The translations under genes and the position numbers were made by a program. From NCBI GenBank assembly GCA_947499305.1, contig CANMNN010000018.1, positions 22,775-86,774 of the forward strand: 64,000 bases of DNA, written 5' to 3'. This DNA is from an uncultured Arenicella sp. (GTDB lineage Bacteria > Pseudomonadota > Gammaproteobacteria > Arenicellales > Arenicellaceae). The notes beneath the pieces are model-generated. The model made no database searches and had not been told where the DNA came from. It worked only from the letters and a program-made list of their open reading frames with translations. Shown here piece after piece: positions 26,159 through 37,049 of this stretch (the first letter of the stretch is position 1; each line of letters opens with the position of its first letter).

Positions 26159-27807
26159 CGCATTCGACATATTACGCTAAGCTTTAGAGGTTCGAAGTAG
26201 GCGGCCTGAAGACCAAGAGTCGATTCAAGCAATACAGGCATCTCTCTACATTGAGCCAATGCCCTTTTTTCATAGCCGAATCGGCAATTGAGTTTCGGAA
26301 ACTGATCACACAACTCAAGGACGCGCTGCGAGTATTTTGCCTTTGGCTGAGCAATAAGTTCGACTGGTTCGAAGCCATGATCCCGCAGCTTACCGCGCCA
26401 AGAAAAAGGTTGATCAAGAGACAAGTTTAGACCTCGGTGGACATAAGCCACATTCAATTTGCTCGCCTCTAGAGTTTCAACGCTTTTTGTTTCAGATTGA
26501 ACGTCAATTTCCAATAGCACACTGGCGCGATTGCTTGATGAATTCAAGGCCTTGATATCGGATAGAAATTGATTTTCTAAACGAAATTCTACAACCCTCA
26601 AATCAGATTCAGCCTTACTAGATACAGACCAAACCGCAGCAAGCCCAAGGTTAAAGACAACCGCAAGGACCATTGCGACTTGACTACTAATGGCAGTCGA
26701 ATAATCGGCACGCTTAGCAATAATCAAATTTTGCGCTATCGCAACAACGATCATCAAGGCTATCAGAGAGGGCACTGAAACTCGCCAAGCAGTGGGGTTT
26801 TGACCTGTTACCAAAAAGAGGGCCGTTGGCAACAATAAAAGTAAGCCAGCGTACACAGTATAAAGAAAACAATTTACCAGCGACTTGGTACGTATATAAG
26901 CAGCACTCCCTACCAAAATCGGTATTAACAAGGCTACCCATCTCCAGCTCGACAAAGCGGACTCTATCGAGAAGAATTGACTAAGCGGTGTGGCATATAC
27001 ATTCGAGAGAACATTGGTCACAGCTTGGTATTTTGTCGACAAGAACTCACTCATAGACAGACCACTCACCATACCTCGAGCAATAATATTCTCAGCTCCA
27101 AACCATGCTTCAGCGGCCCAGCGGCTTAATAAATAAACAGTGGTAAGCAAAAGAAAGATGGAGCTTTTCTTAATGGCCTCTATAAAATCGAGTCTTTGAC
27201 CACTTGAGGCTCTCGCACCTAGTTCAGAAGCCGCTAATAATATAAAAACAATCAGATATAGCTCGGCGGTAAATAGAACTACCAGTAATAGGCTAACAGC
27301 CCACCATATGACAACTGTACTTTGCCGGCGCTCGACAATAAGATAACAAAAGGCGCAGAGTGCGAGAATCATGCCACCAGGCCCAACTATATTCCAAAGA
27401 GAAACATCATTAATGATGGGGTGGCTCAAGAACGGTATCGGCACAGATGCTGAAATCGCTATGGGGAAGCGCCAGTGCCGCATGCACAAACAAAGAATTA
27501 ACGAAAATAACGCGAGTCCGCCGCCAGCTAGTAGCTTAGGGCCGGATGAATCTAAAAATTCAGGTGCATGCTCCTCGGCCAGACACATACCAGCATCAAA
27601 AATCCAGCGATAGTCTTTAGCCGGAAACCGGCAGGGGTCGGCAGTGCTTGGTCGACCTTCGCTCACTCTTAAATAATCGTCGAAAAACCGAACGTTCTGA
27701 TCAATTGATTCGTAACGAGGGAGAAGCCAAACAATGAAATAGCCTAAAAATAATATAACTAACAGCCAACGGCTAAATAACGGCTCTCTATCGGACTCGT
27801 GATGCAT
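26155..27807 (-). CDS. large polytopic membrane protein, unknown
   Basis: 550 residues with about 11 membrane helices over the first 400 residues and a soluble C-terminal domain of about 130. The layout recalls membrane glycosyltransferases of the GT-C type (a first loop with charged residues after helix 1, then a helix bundle and terminal domain), but I see no diagnostic DD/DE motif beyond RFFDDYL near residue 40. Function unknown. Confidence 0.6.
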   Translation of the reverse strand: MHHESDREPLFSRWLLVILFLGYFIVWLLPRYESIDQNVRFFDDYLRVSEGRPSTADPCRFPAKDYRWIFDAGMCLAEEHAPEFLDSSGPKLLAGGGLALFSLILCLCMRHWRFPIAISASVPIPFLSHPIINDVSLWNIVGPGGMILALCAFCYLIVERRQSTVVIWWAVSLLLVVLFTAELYLIVFILLAASELGARASSGQRLDFIEAIKKSSIFLLLTTVYLLSRWAAEAWFGAENIIARGMVSGLSMSEFLSTKYQAVTNVLSNVYATPLSQFFSIESALSSWRWVALLIPILVGSAAYIRTKSLVNCFLYTVYAGLLLLLPTALFLVTGQNPTAWRVSVPSLIALMIVVAIAQNLIIAKRADYSTAISSQVAMVLAVVFNLGLAAVWSVSSKAESDLRVVEFRLENQFLSDIKALNSSSNRASVLLEIDVQSETKSVETLEASKLNVAYVHRGLNLSLDQPFSWRGKLRDHGFEPVELIAQPKAKYSQRVLELCDQFPKLNCRFGYEKRALAQCREMPVLLESTLGLQAAYFEPLKLSVICRMR

Positions 27808-28044
27808 GAACGAATGAGTGATTTAGTAGATCAAAGATAAATAACTAGTGTAGCAAAGTATTCGAGTCGACCTACTTATCATCGAACAACAATTTCGGCA
27901 GCAACTAGCTAATCAAAAGATAGACAGTGCAAAGAGTGAATATGCATTACTAATGAGCCCAATCCTAATCGCACCTTACATTTATAGAGGAATACTACTT
28001 AAAAACGAGTCTAGCTAAGAGTTACATCTTTGTTTCGGGCAGCA

Positions 28045-28074
28045 TTGAAGTAATGGCGCTTCTCGATAGATAAT
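28045..28074 (+). promoter_or_regulatory. sigma-70-like promoter
   Basis: TTGAAG at 28045-28050 and GATAAT at 28069-28074 with an 18-base spacer. Transcription would begin near 28081, leaving about 80 bases before the preferred start of the hydrolase gene. The rest of the gap 27808-28044 shows nothing I can name. Confidence 0.45.
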
Positions 28075-28160
28075 ATAATTGTCCTTCAATGAAGATCATA
28101 CTCACCAAATCAAAGGCAGCTATATGCCCAATTTTTAGCAAACACTATGGCCCAGACCAA

Positions 28161-29519
28161 ATGATAGTACGCCTCATTGTTGTTGTTTCAACTGCGTTTA
28201 TTCTAAGTGCGTGCACTGCGAATAAGCAATTACGGACTGAGTTTGTAAGCGAAAATTGTCTATGGGGCGAGGCCAATTGCGAGAACTCGATACTTGAACA
28301 TTATCTAGAATATGATTTAGGGTTTATCGAATTTACCGAACGCGGCAACCCTTACGATCGGGATAGTATTCAACGCGTATTGCAGCATATTGACCAAGAA
28401 GCGAAAAGCGAAGATGGTGCGGCGGTGTTCGTTTTCGTGCATGGTTGGAAGCACAATGCTAAACACAGCGATTCCAACGTCGTTCAGTTTCGCGAGTTTT
28501 TGTCGCGAGCAGCGGAGAACAATGTTGTCGGTGAGCGTAAGGTTATTGGCCTATATTTAGGTTGGCGTGGCTCGTTCACGAATGTGCCTTTTTTAAAAGA
28601 AACTACCTATTGGGCGAGAAAAGCTGTTGCTGAAGAAGTAGGTGCTGGCGGGGTTACTGAGATCTTTTCCCAATTGCACCAAATACTAGTGGCTCAAACT
28701 CTCCAAACCTCTACAAAAAACAGTTATGTAATTATTGGCCACAGCTTTGGCGGTGCGATAGTACTCTCAGCATTGCATGACGTGTTACTCAACGACCTAA
28801 TAGCAGCGCGAACCTCGTTTAAGGAAACCGCGCAAACATGCAGTAAAGTTAGCCGCTTTGCCGACGCGTTGATTTTACTCAACCCCGCGATCGAAGCTAA
28901 TAAGATGGTGTTACTTAAAGAGGCGGCCGCTCGATGTCAATTTGACCACAATCAAGCTCCGTTAATGCACATACTCAGCAGCGACGGCGACATCGCGACA
29001 CGCGTGTTTTTTCCATTGGGGGAGCTAGCCAACATCGCTTCTCCTCAAAGCCCCAAAAAGCTAAAGCGAACGATCAACGGCAAAAACATTGTTCTCGATG
29101 AACGGAAATTATCGCTCAATACAGCAGGTAATATTCAACAGTTTCGAACCGCGCACTTGTCCTTTGATAAGAGCGCGCGCCAATGGCGAATGGCCCAATG
29201 TAAAGACGACCTAGATGAATGCGGGGTTCTTTCCAGCAAACAGCAAGATAACCACATTTTGGTTAGTGAACATGACCCCCTTCGGTTCATAAAAACCGAT
29301 ACCGCCTTCATCAAAAATCACAATGATGCATTTAGCTGCTACGTTCAGAGTTTTATCTCGTCGACAGTATTCGAAACGCAATTCATCGAAAATAGCAACC
29401 TCATGCTAAGTGTCGATCAGGACGAACGAGCCTGCATGACAAAAGGCGGGGAGCAGTTCGACTTTATGCAATGCTTCAATAGCCAAATAGAAAATTACGA
29501 TTGCGCTAGGCCTGAATAA
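28161..29519 (+). CDS. alpha/beta-hydrolase lipoprotein
   Basis: About 452 residues from the ATG at 28161. That start gives a clean lipoprotein signal with lipobox LSAC; the in-frame ATG at 28089 lies at the predicted transcription start and adds an unlikely leader. The hydrolase core shows the oxyanion strand VFVFVHGWKHN and the nucleophile elbow GHSFG (Ser about 195). The C-terminal 150 residues contain several Cys, perhaps disulphides. Probably a periplasmic or surface esterase of unknown substrate. Confidence 0.75.
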   Translation: MIVRLIVVVSTAFILSACTANKQLRTEFVSENCLWGEANCENSILEHYLEYDLGFIEFTERGNPYDRDSIQRVLQHIDQEAKSEDGAAVFVFVHGWKHNAKHSDSNVVQFREFLSRAAENNVVGERKVIGLYLGWRGSFTNVPFLKETTYWARKAVAEEVGAGGVTEIFSQLHQILVAQTLQTSTKNSYVIIGHSFGGAIVLSALHDVLLNDLIAARTSFKETAQTCSKVSRFADALILLNPAIEANKMVLLKEAAARCQFDHNQAPLMHILSSDGDIATRVFFPLGELANIASPQSPKKLKRTINGKNIVLDERKLSLNTAGNIQQFRTAHLSFDKSARQWRMAQCKDDLDECGVLSSKQQDNHILVSEHDPLRFIKTDTAFIKNHNDAFSCYVQSFISSTVFETQFIENSNLMLSVDQDERACMTKGGEQFDFMQCFNSQIENYDCARPE

Positions 29520-29665
29520 TAAAATATAGACCTTAGAGCAGGGCTGTGACAAAAATTTAACACTAGACATTTAATCCGTTGGCAAGGATGCTTAGGCAGT
29601 GATCGCCCCCCTACGGCGTATTAACAACTACCGAAACCATTAAGTTACTATCAGTAAAACTACCC

Positions 29666-31069
29666 ATGAAACACTGTTTAATTCTATCGATTACTGTGTG
29701 CTTATTACTCATGCCTATCCCAAAACAGGCAAGAGCACAGCAAGATTCAATCCTCGACATGTTGCCCGCCGTCCTCGCTGGAATTAAACGGCTACCCCGG
29801 AGCATTAACTTCAAAGTTGCGTTACCGTCAATTGGTCAAACAAAGCAATATGTGATCGAGCTTGACAGGTGGGATATCCCAAGCAATCGAAGTAACCCTG
29901 TGAAAACCACTGATAACTTACAAGCGGCCATCGATTGGGCAACGTCAGAGGGGTTTAATCAAATCACCATTCCGAATGGTCACTTCTTAGTCGGTAAATA
30001 TGGCAACGCCATCTATCAACGTGGCATTGAGCTAGACAGCAATATTGAGCTAATCCTTAGCTCGAATACCATTTTAGAAATGGGGCAAAACGATAAATGG
30101 AATTATTGTGTTATTGCCATCAACGGCAAAGAAAACGTAACTGTTCGCGGCGGCACAATAAAAGGCGATAAAGCCACGCATATTTTCACACCTCGCGCTG
30201 GTGGCAGCGCGGCTCATGATGAAGGACATGGAATATGCACCAGTAGCGCTAAAAGAGTCTTAGTCGAAAATATGCGAATCAATAACCTCACCGGTGACGG
30301 TGTGTTGATTGTTGGCAACAAGGACACGATTGACTCAAGCGACATCACCATTCGCAATAATAATATTTCGCATAATCGCCGACAGGGCGTATCAGTCGTC
30401 GGCGGAGTGCGAGTAAAAATCGAAAATAACGAGATTCATCATATTCGTGGAACCTCACCTCAATTCGGCATTGACATAGAAGGTGCAGGCAGAATTGATC
30501 GCGATATTTTAATTCGTAAAAATACTTTTCACCACAATCGTGGTGGTGACATCGTAAATACCAGCGGCAAAAACACCTTCATAATTGATAATGATTTGAA
30601 TCAAGGGTCCCCAGGCTTTGACAACCGCTACATCGATGGGCCGCTGGTGACTTGGGAGCGCACTGACAACGTGATCGCACATAACACCATCACCATGTTC
30701 GATCGTTCAGTAAATGGTTTGCTTGGCTATATTCAGTACTCAGGTAATCGAGACGACAACAACCAAGTGACCTATGTACACGACAATGTGTGTAATGGCT
30801 GCGGTATGTATTGGTATAACGCCGCTGACGTTGACATTCGCCGTAATCTATTCGACGGCTATTTTCTATCGCTCAATAATGTAAAGCGCGCGACCGTAAT
30901 CGGTAATAACGTGAACTATGGCCCACCGGGAACGCCTCGTTATTGTTGGAACTATCGGATGCATCGCAGCACAGGTTTCGCAAGCGGCAATACACTTGAA
31001 GGCGAACCATTTGACGTACCGCTATCTTCTACGCCCTATTATCAACAATGTGTGGTGCAAGGTTTTTAA
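29666..31069 (+). CDS. secreted right-handed parallel beta-helix protein
   Basis: 467 residues with a Sec signal peptide (cleavage near ARAQQ). The body consists of repeated short strands ending in Asn ladders (ITIRNNNISHN, VKIENNEIHHI, ILIRKNTFHHN, IAHNTITMF, DIRRNLFDGY), the hallmark of pectate-lyase-like beta-helices. The N-terminal NLQAAIDWATSEGFNQITIPNGHF matches the first rung of this superfamily. It may cleave or bind a polysaccharide, but catalytic residues cannot be assigned by eye. The next gene is convergent. Confidence 0.83.
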   Translation: MKHCLILSITVCLLLMPIPKQARAQQDSILDMLPAVLAGIKRLPRSINFKVALPSIGQTKQYVIELDRWDIPSNRSNPVKTTDNLQAAIDWATSEGFNQITIPNGHFLVGKYGNAIYQRGIELDSNIELILSSNTILEMGQNDKWNYCVIAINGKENVTVRGGTIKGDKATHIFTPRAGGSAAHDEGHGICTSSAKRVLVENMRINNLTGDGVLIVGNKDTIDSSDITIRNNNISHNRRQGVSVVGGVRVKIENNEIHHIRGTSPQFGIDIEGAGRIDRDILIRKNTFHHNRGGDIVNTSGKNTFIIDNDLNQGSPGFDNRYIDGPLVTWERTDNVIAHNTITMFDRSVNGLLGYIQYSGNRDDNNQVTYVHDNVCNGCGMYWYNAADVDIRRNLFDGYFLSLNNVKRATVIGNNVNYGPPGTPRYCWNYRMHRSTGFASGNTLEGEPFDVPLSSTPYYQQCVVQGF

Positions 31070-31084
31070 GAAGTAACGCTACGA

Positions 31085-31846
31085 TTATTTGGGCCAGCCT
31101 ATTTCATCGGCGGTTTTCCGCCCAATGCGAACTTGAGACAAAGTTTTAGCAACCTCAAAGCGACCACCCTCAAGCGGTTTAGCCCGAGCCATTATTTCAG
31201 CATAAGCTTGTGAACTACGTTGCGGGTTCAAATAACCTTGAGGATACAGCGGAGTGCCTGTGCTCAAATCATACTTATCTTGCGCACCAAAAATATGCAG
31301 CAATTCATGCGTAAGCACCACGTTGTGAAACCGTTTCGCCGAGTTTTTTGTTCGCACATTGATTAGACCAAGCAGACCCTTACGTAGGCCAGTAGAGTGC
31401 GGTAAGCGCGTCCCTGAAGCGGGGCTTTGATACAACATATACAAGCGAGTAAACGAGCTTTCGTGATCCGCTGCTTGGTTCCGCCAGGCCCAAAAGCGCA
31501 TCCGAAGTGACCAAAAACTCGTCGAGATAAAACCGCTATCTAGCTTCGGAAGAGGAGGTGGTGGCGAGCTGAGTGCTGGTTCTAGCTCAATACTCATACC
31601 GTTGTTGATATCCACACCATAAGACTCAGCACTTTTAATAAGATAGCGCTCAACTTCTTCGAAATCTTTGATATCAAGAGTATCAATGTAACGCTGCGTC
31701 GCGCGGCTACCATCCACATTTACCGGAACAATTTTGATTGTGATAAAACCGTTCCAATCAGAGACAATGTTTTGTTGGATTAGATAGGTGCTATACACCG
31801 ACGCCAAAACGAAAAGCAAGATCAAAATTCGCAGTAATTTAAACAT
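31085..31846 (-). CDS. putative periplasmic zinc metallopeptidase
   Basis: 253 residues with an N-terminal signal anchor. The zinc motif HELLHIFGAQDKYD gives HExxH followed by a downstream Asp, as in gluzincin-like or archaemetzincin-like small proteases. The rest has no match I know. It lies 59 bases downstream of cca on the same strand and may be the last gene of a pyrE-cca operon. Substrate unknown. Confidence 0.6.
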   Translation of the reverse strand: MFKLLRILILLFVLASVYSTYLIQQNIVSDWNGFITIKIVPVNVDGSRATQRYIDTLDIKDFEEVERYLIKSAESYGVDINNGMSIELEPALSSPPPPLPKLDSGFISTSFWSLRMRFWAWRNQAADHESSFTRLYMLYQSPASGTRLPHSTGLRKGLLGLINVRTKNSAKRFHNVVLTHELLHIFGAQDKYDLSTGTPLYPQGYLNPQRSSQAYAEIMARAKPLEGGRFEVAKTLSQVRIGRKTADEIGWPK

Positions 31847-31905
31847 GATGACCTTACCTGGTTTTGAAATGTATCTGCTAGCTGGGAGGAGCTTATAAAG
31901 CCAAA

Positions 31906-33153
31906 CTATGCCCGAAGGTTAGATTGCACTAGCTTGATCTGTAGCAAACGCGCATCATGAATAGCGGCTTGTATTTGCTCGCCACTTGCGTCACCTTTCG
32001 TTACACAGGCTTTCGCAATTTCACTAGCATTGACATTTTTAGCCGCCTGTTGAAATTTCAAAAACAAATCTGCTTGATCATAATCCCGATCTTCAAAACC
32101 TGTTCGACCACGTGCGTCGGCAATGCAGCATTGCGCAAATTGTTTGGCTCGATCGTCGTCAAGCAAACAGCGCGTTTTCTCTAGCATCTTTAACACAGTT
32201 TGTGGTCGCAACTCAAACATTTTATGCATGTGTAGATGATACTCAGAAACCGCGAGCGCTAAAGATAAATACTTTTTTGGTACGCGTAGGCGCTCGCACA
32301 AATCTCGAATGATTGGCAAGCCGCCGAGTTCATGCCCACGATGCGAAGGCAGTATATCCTCAGGCGTTTTGGCTTTTCCTAAGTCATGGGTCAGGGCCGC
32401 AAAGCGCATAATTGGGTCATCACTCAACAGTGCCGCTTGCTCAATAACCATCAAGGTATGAATGCCAGTATCAATCTCAGGGTGATACTTTGCTGTTTGT
32501 GGCACCCCGAATAAATCGTCAACTTCTGGCAGCACTCGAGCTAGGGCCCCGCAATCACGCAGAACCTGAAAAAAAATTTGCGGAGCGTCAGTAATCAATG
32601 CCTTCTTCATTTCGGCCCAAACACGCTCGGGCACCAGGGCATCAACTTCGCCATTACTAACCATGGCTTTCATTAGCTCAAGTGTTTCGGGCGCTATACT
32701 AAAACCAAAGCGGGCAGCAAAACGTGCGGCTCTCAATATGCGAACTGGGTCTTCTAAAAACGCATCCGAAACATGTCGAATAATTCCGTCAGCTAAATCT
32801 TGCTGACCGCCATGCAAATCGATAACCTCGCCATCAGCGTTTTGCGCCATCGCATTAATAGTGAGGTCACGACGTTCCAAGTCTTGCTCTAGGGTTATCT
32901 CGGGCGATGCATTAAACTTAAATCCTTGATAACCCTTAGCGGTTTTTCGTTCAGTGCGCGCCAATGCGTACTCTTCGCCGGTGCCCTTGTTAATAAACAC
33001 CGGAAAATCCTTACCAACAGGCTCAAACCCCTGATCAATCATTTTCTCTGGCGTTGACCCCACAACAACCCAATCTCTATCGGGCGCGTCAACGCCAAGT
33101 AGGCGATCACGTACCGCCCCACCAACGAGGTAAGTTTGTACTACTGAGGTCAT
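31906..33153 (-). CDS. cca: CCA-adding tRNA nucleotidyltransferase with HD domain
   Basis: 415 residues, the length of the multifunctional gammaproteobacterial enzyme. The N-terminal polymerase part has [10 protein letters not shown] and DRDWVVVG; the nucleotide-selecting [10 protein letters not shown] follows. The C-terminal HD phosphohydrolase domain has HDLGKAKTP. It repairs and adds the 3' CCA of tRNA. It starts two bases after the pyrE stop, so both are probably in one transcript. Confidence 0.95.
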   Translation of the reverse strand: MTSVVQTYLVGGAVRDRLLGVDAPDRDWVVVGSTPEKMIDQGFEPVGKDFPVFINKGTGEEYALARTERKTAKGYQGFKFNASPEITLEQDLERRDLTINAMAQNADGEVIDLHGGQQDLADGIIRHVSDAFLEDPVRILRAARFAARFGFSIAPETLELMKAMVSNGEVDALVPERVWAEMKKALITDAPQIFFQVLRDCGALARVLPEVDDLFGVPQTAKYHPEIDTGIHTLMVIEQAALLSDDPIMRFAALTHDLGKAKTPEDILPSHRGHELGGLPIIRDLCERLRVPKKYLSLALAVSEYHLHMHKMFELRPQTVLKMLEKTRCLLDDDRAKQFAQCCIADARGRTGFEDRDYDQADLFLKFQQAAKNVNASEIAKACVTKGDASGEQIQAAIHDARLLQIKLVQSNLRA

Positions 33154-33155
33154 AT

Positions 33156-33815
33156 TTAGTGCGTGCCGTATTGTTCGCGATAAGTACGCATGCGATCGAG
33201 ATTTTCTTCTTGATCTGGCTGATCTTTAAGATACTCGATAAGGTCACTCAAGGTAGCTATAGCAACAACCGGGATACCAAACTCAGCTTCAACTTGCTGA
33301 ATCGCCGACATGTCGGTCGGCTCACCATCTTTCTGGCCAAGCTCTTGACGATCTAATGCGAGAAAAACTGCTGACGGTTTCGCGCCCGCCGCAGTGATCA
33401 TCTCAAATGACTCCCGAATTGCGGTTCCCGCTGTAATTACATCGTCAATTATTGCGATATCACCCTTAAGTTCGGCACCAACCATAGAACCACCTTCGCC
33501 GTGATCCTTCTTTTCTTTACGGTTAAACGCGAAAGGCACTTCCTTACCGGTAGCATCAGACAAGGCCATAGCGGTTGCACAGGCGAGTGTAATGCCTTTA
33601 TAAGCAGGGCCGAATAAAACGTCAAAATCAAGATCTGAGTTTTCAATGCTACACGCAAAGAAGCGGCTAAACTGACACATGGTCGCGCCGCTATCAAATA
33701 ACCCGGTGTTGAAGAAATATGGACTGGTGCGGCCCGATTTCAATGTAAATTCACCGAAGCGCAAAACGCCAGTTTTCAAAGCAAACTCAATAAATTGTTC
33801 TTGATAGGGAAGCAT
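33156..33815 (-). CDS. pyrE: orotate phosphoribosyltransferase
   Basis: 219 residues from the ATG at 33815. It makes OMP from orotate and PRPP. Seen are [36 protein letters not shown] and the PRPP loop [14 protein letters not shown]. The frame opens earlier (33881) but the extra 22 residues are not family-like. Upstream of cca, divergent from the IalB-like gene. Confidence 0.95.
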   Translation of the reverse strand: MLPYQEQFIEFALKTGVLRFGEFTLKSGRTSPYFFNTGLFDSGATMCQFSRFFACSIENSDLDFDVLFGPAYKGITLACATAMALSDATGKEVPFAFNRKEKKDHGEGGSMVGAELKGDIAIIDDVITAGTAIRESFEMITAAGAKPSAVFLALDRQELGQKDGEPTDMSAIQQVEAEFGIPVVAIATLSDLIEYLKDQPDQEENLDRMRTYREQYGTH

Positions 33816-33882
33816 GAATCTTTGCTCTAGATAGTTATAATATGTTGTCTCGTATGATACTCGCAAAAAAGGTGTGAGCAAG

Positions 33883-34485
33883 ATGCACAGAGCAATAACG
33901 AAAGGAAAGCGTAAAACTTCTCATTTTTCGAGAATTCAGATCTCAATTAATCTCGCTCTCGCTTTTATTACGTATTGCCTCAGTAACGTTGCAGCCGCTC
34001 AATCGATCATTAACGAAAGCTCAAGCTCTACTTCGACTTTCAAAGATTGGGCTATAAACTGTACTCGCAACCTCGATTCAAATAGCGCCGAGCTCGAATG
34101 TGCAATGTCGCAATTGATTGAATTTGAAGATAATAGCGACCCATTGCTGCAAATTGATTTGTACTTAAACCCCGCAGACAAAAACACCCAAGCTGTATTT
34201 ATTCTCCCCCTTGGAACACCGCTCAGAACACCACCATCGCTGACTTTCAGTAACGCGCCAAGCCGCGAACTCAATATCAGTCATTGCCATCAAGATGGCT
34301 GCTACTTTGTTGAACCCCTAACTCCACGTCTACTAGAAACCTTATTGAGTATGAGCTCTGCTACCCTGACGCTTATGAGCGAGCCGAACAATGTCAATAA
34401 TATGATTCGAATTCCGATTTCTGGCGCCGGCTGGCGCGCTGCTTACCAATATTATAATTCGTTAAAAGAGACGAAAGGCACTTGA
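33883..34485 (+). CDS. invasion-associated locus B (IalB)-like secreted protein
   Basis: About 200 residues. An unusually long basic n-region precedes a hydrophobic segment ending VAAAQS, then the IalB pattern: [30 protein letters not shown], a CHQDGCYF pair and [12 protein letters not shown] at the end. Two Cys pairs fit the family disulphides. A GTG at 33874 is an alternative start. The family is periplasmic and of unclear role. Confidence 0.72.
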   Translation: MHRAITKGKRKTSHFSRIQISINLALAFITYCLSNVAAAQSIINESSSSTSTFKDWAINCTRNLDSNSAELECAMSQLIEFEDNSDPLLQIDLYLNPADKNTQAVFILPLGTPLRTPPSLTFSNAPSRELNISHCHQDGCYFVEPLTPRLLETLLSMSSATLTLMSEPNNVNNMIRIPISGAGWRAAYQYYNSLKETKGT

Positions 34486-34603
34486 ATCAAGCCGTTTAAC
34501 CTTAGCAACCCCACTCAGTTATGAACAGCCTGTGATATTAGTATCTTACGCAATCGACATATCGCATAATCACAAGTAACACCATTAATTAAAACACCTC
34601 ACT

Positions 34604-35419
34604 ATGAAAGTAATTTCTGCAAATCTAAATGGTATCCGCGCGGCTGCTCGAAAAGGCTTTTACGATTGGCTACCAAAAGTCGACGCCGACATTATTTGTT
34701 TGCAAGAGCTCAAGGCTCAGCCAGATCAGATCGAAGGCGAACCCTACCACCCAGAAGGTTATTTCACTTATTTTCATGCCGCCGAAAAGAAGGGATATTC
34801 AGGGGTTGGCATTCATTGTAAGCAGGAGCCCGATCAGGTTCATATTGGTCTAGGCGAAGGGTTTGAGGACGTAGATTCAGAAGGTCGGTATATCCAAGCA
34901 GACTTTGGCAACTTAAGTGTGGCGTCGTTATACATGCCATCGGGGTCGAGTAAAGAAGAGCGTCAAGAGTTTAAAATCGACATGATGGGCCGCTTTGAAG
35001 ACAAGCTGACGCAACTAGCCGATTCGGGCCGCCAAGTGATTATCTGTGGCGATTGGAATATCGTACACAAGAAGCGCGATATCAAAAATTGGCGTGGCAA
35101 TCAAAAACGTTCCGGCTTCTTACCCGAAGAGCGTCAATGGATGGATTGGCTTTTTGGCGAAACCGAGCCAGAACTCGAAGGCGGCCGAGGTGGCCATGCC
35201 GGATTCTACGACGCCTTTCGTTTAGTCAACGACGAAGACGAGCAATACACATGGTGGTCAAATCGTGGTCAGGCCTATGCCAATAACACGGGATGGAGAA
35301 TTGACTATCACGTAATCAGTGAAAGTTTAAAGGACAAAGTTGTTGAAGGTTCTGATGTGATCTACAAAGATGAACGTTTTTCTGATCACGCACCATTGAT
35401 TATTGAATATGACATTTAA
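34604..35419 (+). CDS. xthA: exodeoxyribonuclease III
   Basis: 271 residues of the endonuclease/exonuclease/phosphatase fold. Catalytic motifs in order: NLNGIRAA, the metal Glu in CLQELKA, YMPSGS, ICGDWNIVH, and the final SDHAPLI. It removes AP sites and 3' blocking groups. In some relatives (Crc) the active site has been lost; here it looks intact. Followed by an AmpG-like permease on the same strand. Confidence 0.94.
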   Translation: MKVISANLNGIRAAARKGFYDWLPKVDADIICLQELKAQPDQIEGEPYHPEGYFTYFHAAEKKGYSGVGIHCKQEPDQVHIGLGEGFEDVDSEGRYIQADFGNLSVASLYMPSGSSKEERQEFKIDMMGRFEDKLTQLADSGRQVIICGDWNIVHKKRDIKNWRGNQKRSGFLPEERQWMDWLFGETEPELEGGRGGHAGFYDAFRLVNDEDEQYTWWSNRGQAYANNTGWRIDYHVISESLKDKVVEGSDVIYKDERFSDHAPLIIEYDI

Positions 35420-35451
35420 ATCATTTCACCTAAGTATTGAGACACTCAAGC

Positions 35452-37029
35452 GTGGATAGCGTCAGCGTTGACACCCCGATTAAGTGGTGGAAAGAAAAGG
35501 CGGTCTGGGTTCTATTGCTACTGGGCTTTTCCGCCGGTCTGCCGTATTTCCTTATTTTTGGCACACTCTCGCTCTGGTTACTCGAAGCCGGTGTTGAACG
35601 ATCGGCCGTTACCTTTTTTAGCTGGGCGGTTCTCGGCTATTCCTTCAAATTCGTATGGGCGCCATTGGTCGATAGGCTTCCCCTGCCGCTACTCACAAGG
35701 CTACTGGGTCGTAGACGCGGATGGTTATTGTTAGCCCAATCGGCAGTGGTGCTATCGATTGTGTTCATGTCCAGCGTCGACCCAGCGAATTCATTAACCG
35801 CGATGGCCGTCGGCGCAGTTGCGCTAGGATTTTCAGCCGCAACTCAAGACATTGTCATAGATGCCTACCGTATCGAAGCCGCCATACCTCGACTGCAAGC
35901 AATGCTGTCGTCTACCTATGTGGCCGGCTATCGTACTGGCATGATTATCGCGGGCGCAGCGGCCTTAGCGCTTGCGCAAGATCTCGGCAGCTCGCAAGAA
36001 TCATATTCCTATTCTGCGTGGCAAATGACTTACCTGATTATGGCCAGCGTAATGAGTATCGGTGTTATCACCACGCTTCTGATTAAAGAACCCAACAGCG
36101 ACAGCAGCGCTGGAAATGAATATCCTACCGAAGACTATATTCGATTCTTCTTAGTGTTTTTAGTTTCAGTTGCGTCGCTGGCCTTAGTCTACTCTTTGTT
36201 CCCCGAGACACCTGAGCTTTTCTCTGAAGTACTGCAAAATGCTTTCGCATTTTTATACGTGATCGTGCGCATGATATGCGCCGTATTAGCCGCTTTTTTA
36301 ACCGCCAAATTGTGCGCCAAACTGAACTTCATTAATGATGATTTGGTACGAGAAAGCTATATCGACCCCATCGCAGATTTTCTGACTCGATATGGCAAGC
36401 TGGCGCTTTGGGTTTTAGTGCTCGTCGGCCTTTATCGAATTTCCGACATCGTTATGGGCGTAATCACAAACGTGTTTTACGCAGAAATGGGCTACAGCAA
36501 AAAAGAAATCGCGAGCATCACTAAGGTGTTCGGTGTCTTAATGACGATCTTTGGAGCCTTCATGGGCGGCATATTGGCCATTCGCATAGGCGTTATGCGC
36601 TCGCTTATGTTTGGTGCAGTGCTTGTGGCAATTACCAACCTATTGTTTATGTGGTTAGCCAACATCAACGGCGCACATACTTATTTAGATTTTACGATAC
36701 CGCTATTTTTCACCAGCGTTGACGTCTCAGTGCCACGCGAGTTATTCGTCGTTATTATCATGGATAACCTCGCGCAAGGTTTTGCCATTGCCGCATTTAT
36801 TGGTTGGCTGTCAGCCCTAACAAACGTGTCCTTCACGGCAACTCAGTATGCAATCTTTAGCTCGCTAATGACATTCTTACCAAAGATCATTGGTGGTTAC
36901 TCAGGCAGCTTAGTTGGGCTATTAGGCTACGAAAACTTCTTCTTGTTTGCCAGCGCTCTTGGCGTACCGGTAATAGTGCTCATCTATTTCTTGCAAGGTC
37001 GACTGGAATTCTCAAAGCCCGCAAAGTAG
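35452..37029 (+). CDS. AmpG-like MFS permease
   Basis: About 525 residues and 12-14 membrane helices. The start region (WVLLLLGFSAGLPYFLIFGTLSLWL) and LGYSFKFVWAPLVDRLPLP match AmpG, which imports anhydro-muropeptides for cell-wall recycling. The segment ATQDIVIDAYRIE is also characteristic. The start is unclear: GTG at 35452 or TTG at 35437. It follows the exonuclease gene by fewer than 35 bases. Confidence 0.85.
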   Translation: MDSVSVDTPIKWWKEKAVWVLLLLGFSAGLPYFLIFGTLSLWLLEAGVERSAVTFFSWAVLGYSFKFVWAPLVDRLPLPLLTRLLGRRRGWLLLAQSAVVLSIVFMSSVDPANSLTAMAVGAVALGFSAATQDIVIDAYRIEAAIPRLQAMLSSTYVAGYRTGMIIAGAAALALAQDLGSSQESYSYSAWQMTYLIMASVMSIGVITTLLIKEPNSDSSAGNEYPTEDYIRFFLVFLVSVASLALVYSLFPETPELFSEVLQNAFAFLYVIVRMICAVLAAFLTAKLCAKLNFINDDLVRESYIDPIADFLTRYGKLALWVLVLVGLYRISDIVMGVITNVFYAEMGYSKKEIASITKVFGVLMTIFGAFMGGILAIRIGVMRSLMFGAVLVAITNLLFMWLANINGAHTYLDFTIPLFFTSVDVSVPRELFVVIIMDNLAQGFAIAAFIGWLSALTNVSFTATQYAIFSSLMTFLPKIIGGYSGSLVGLLGYENFFLFASALGVPVIVLIYFLQGRLEFSKPAK

Positions 37030-37049
37030 GTGATACGCGCAACATTTAC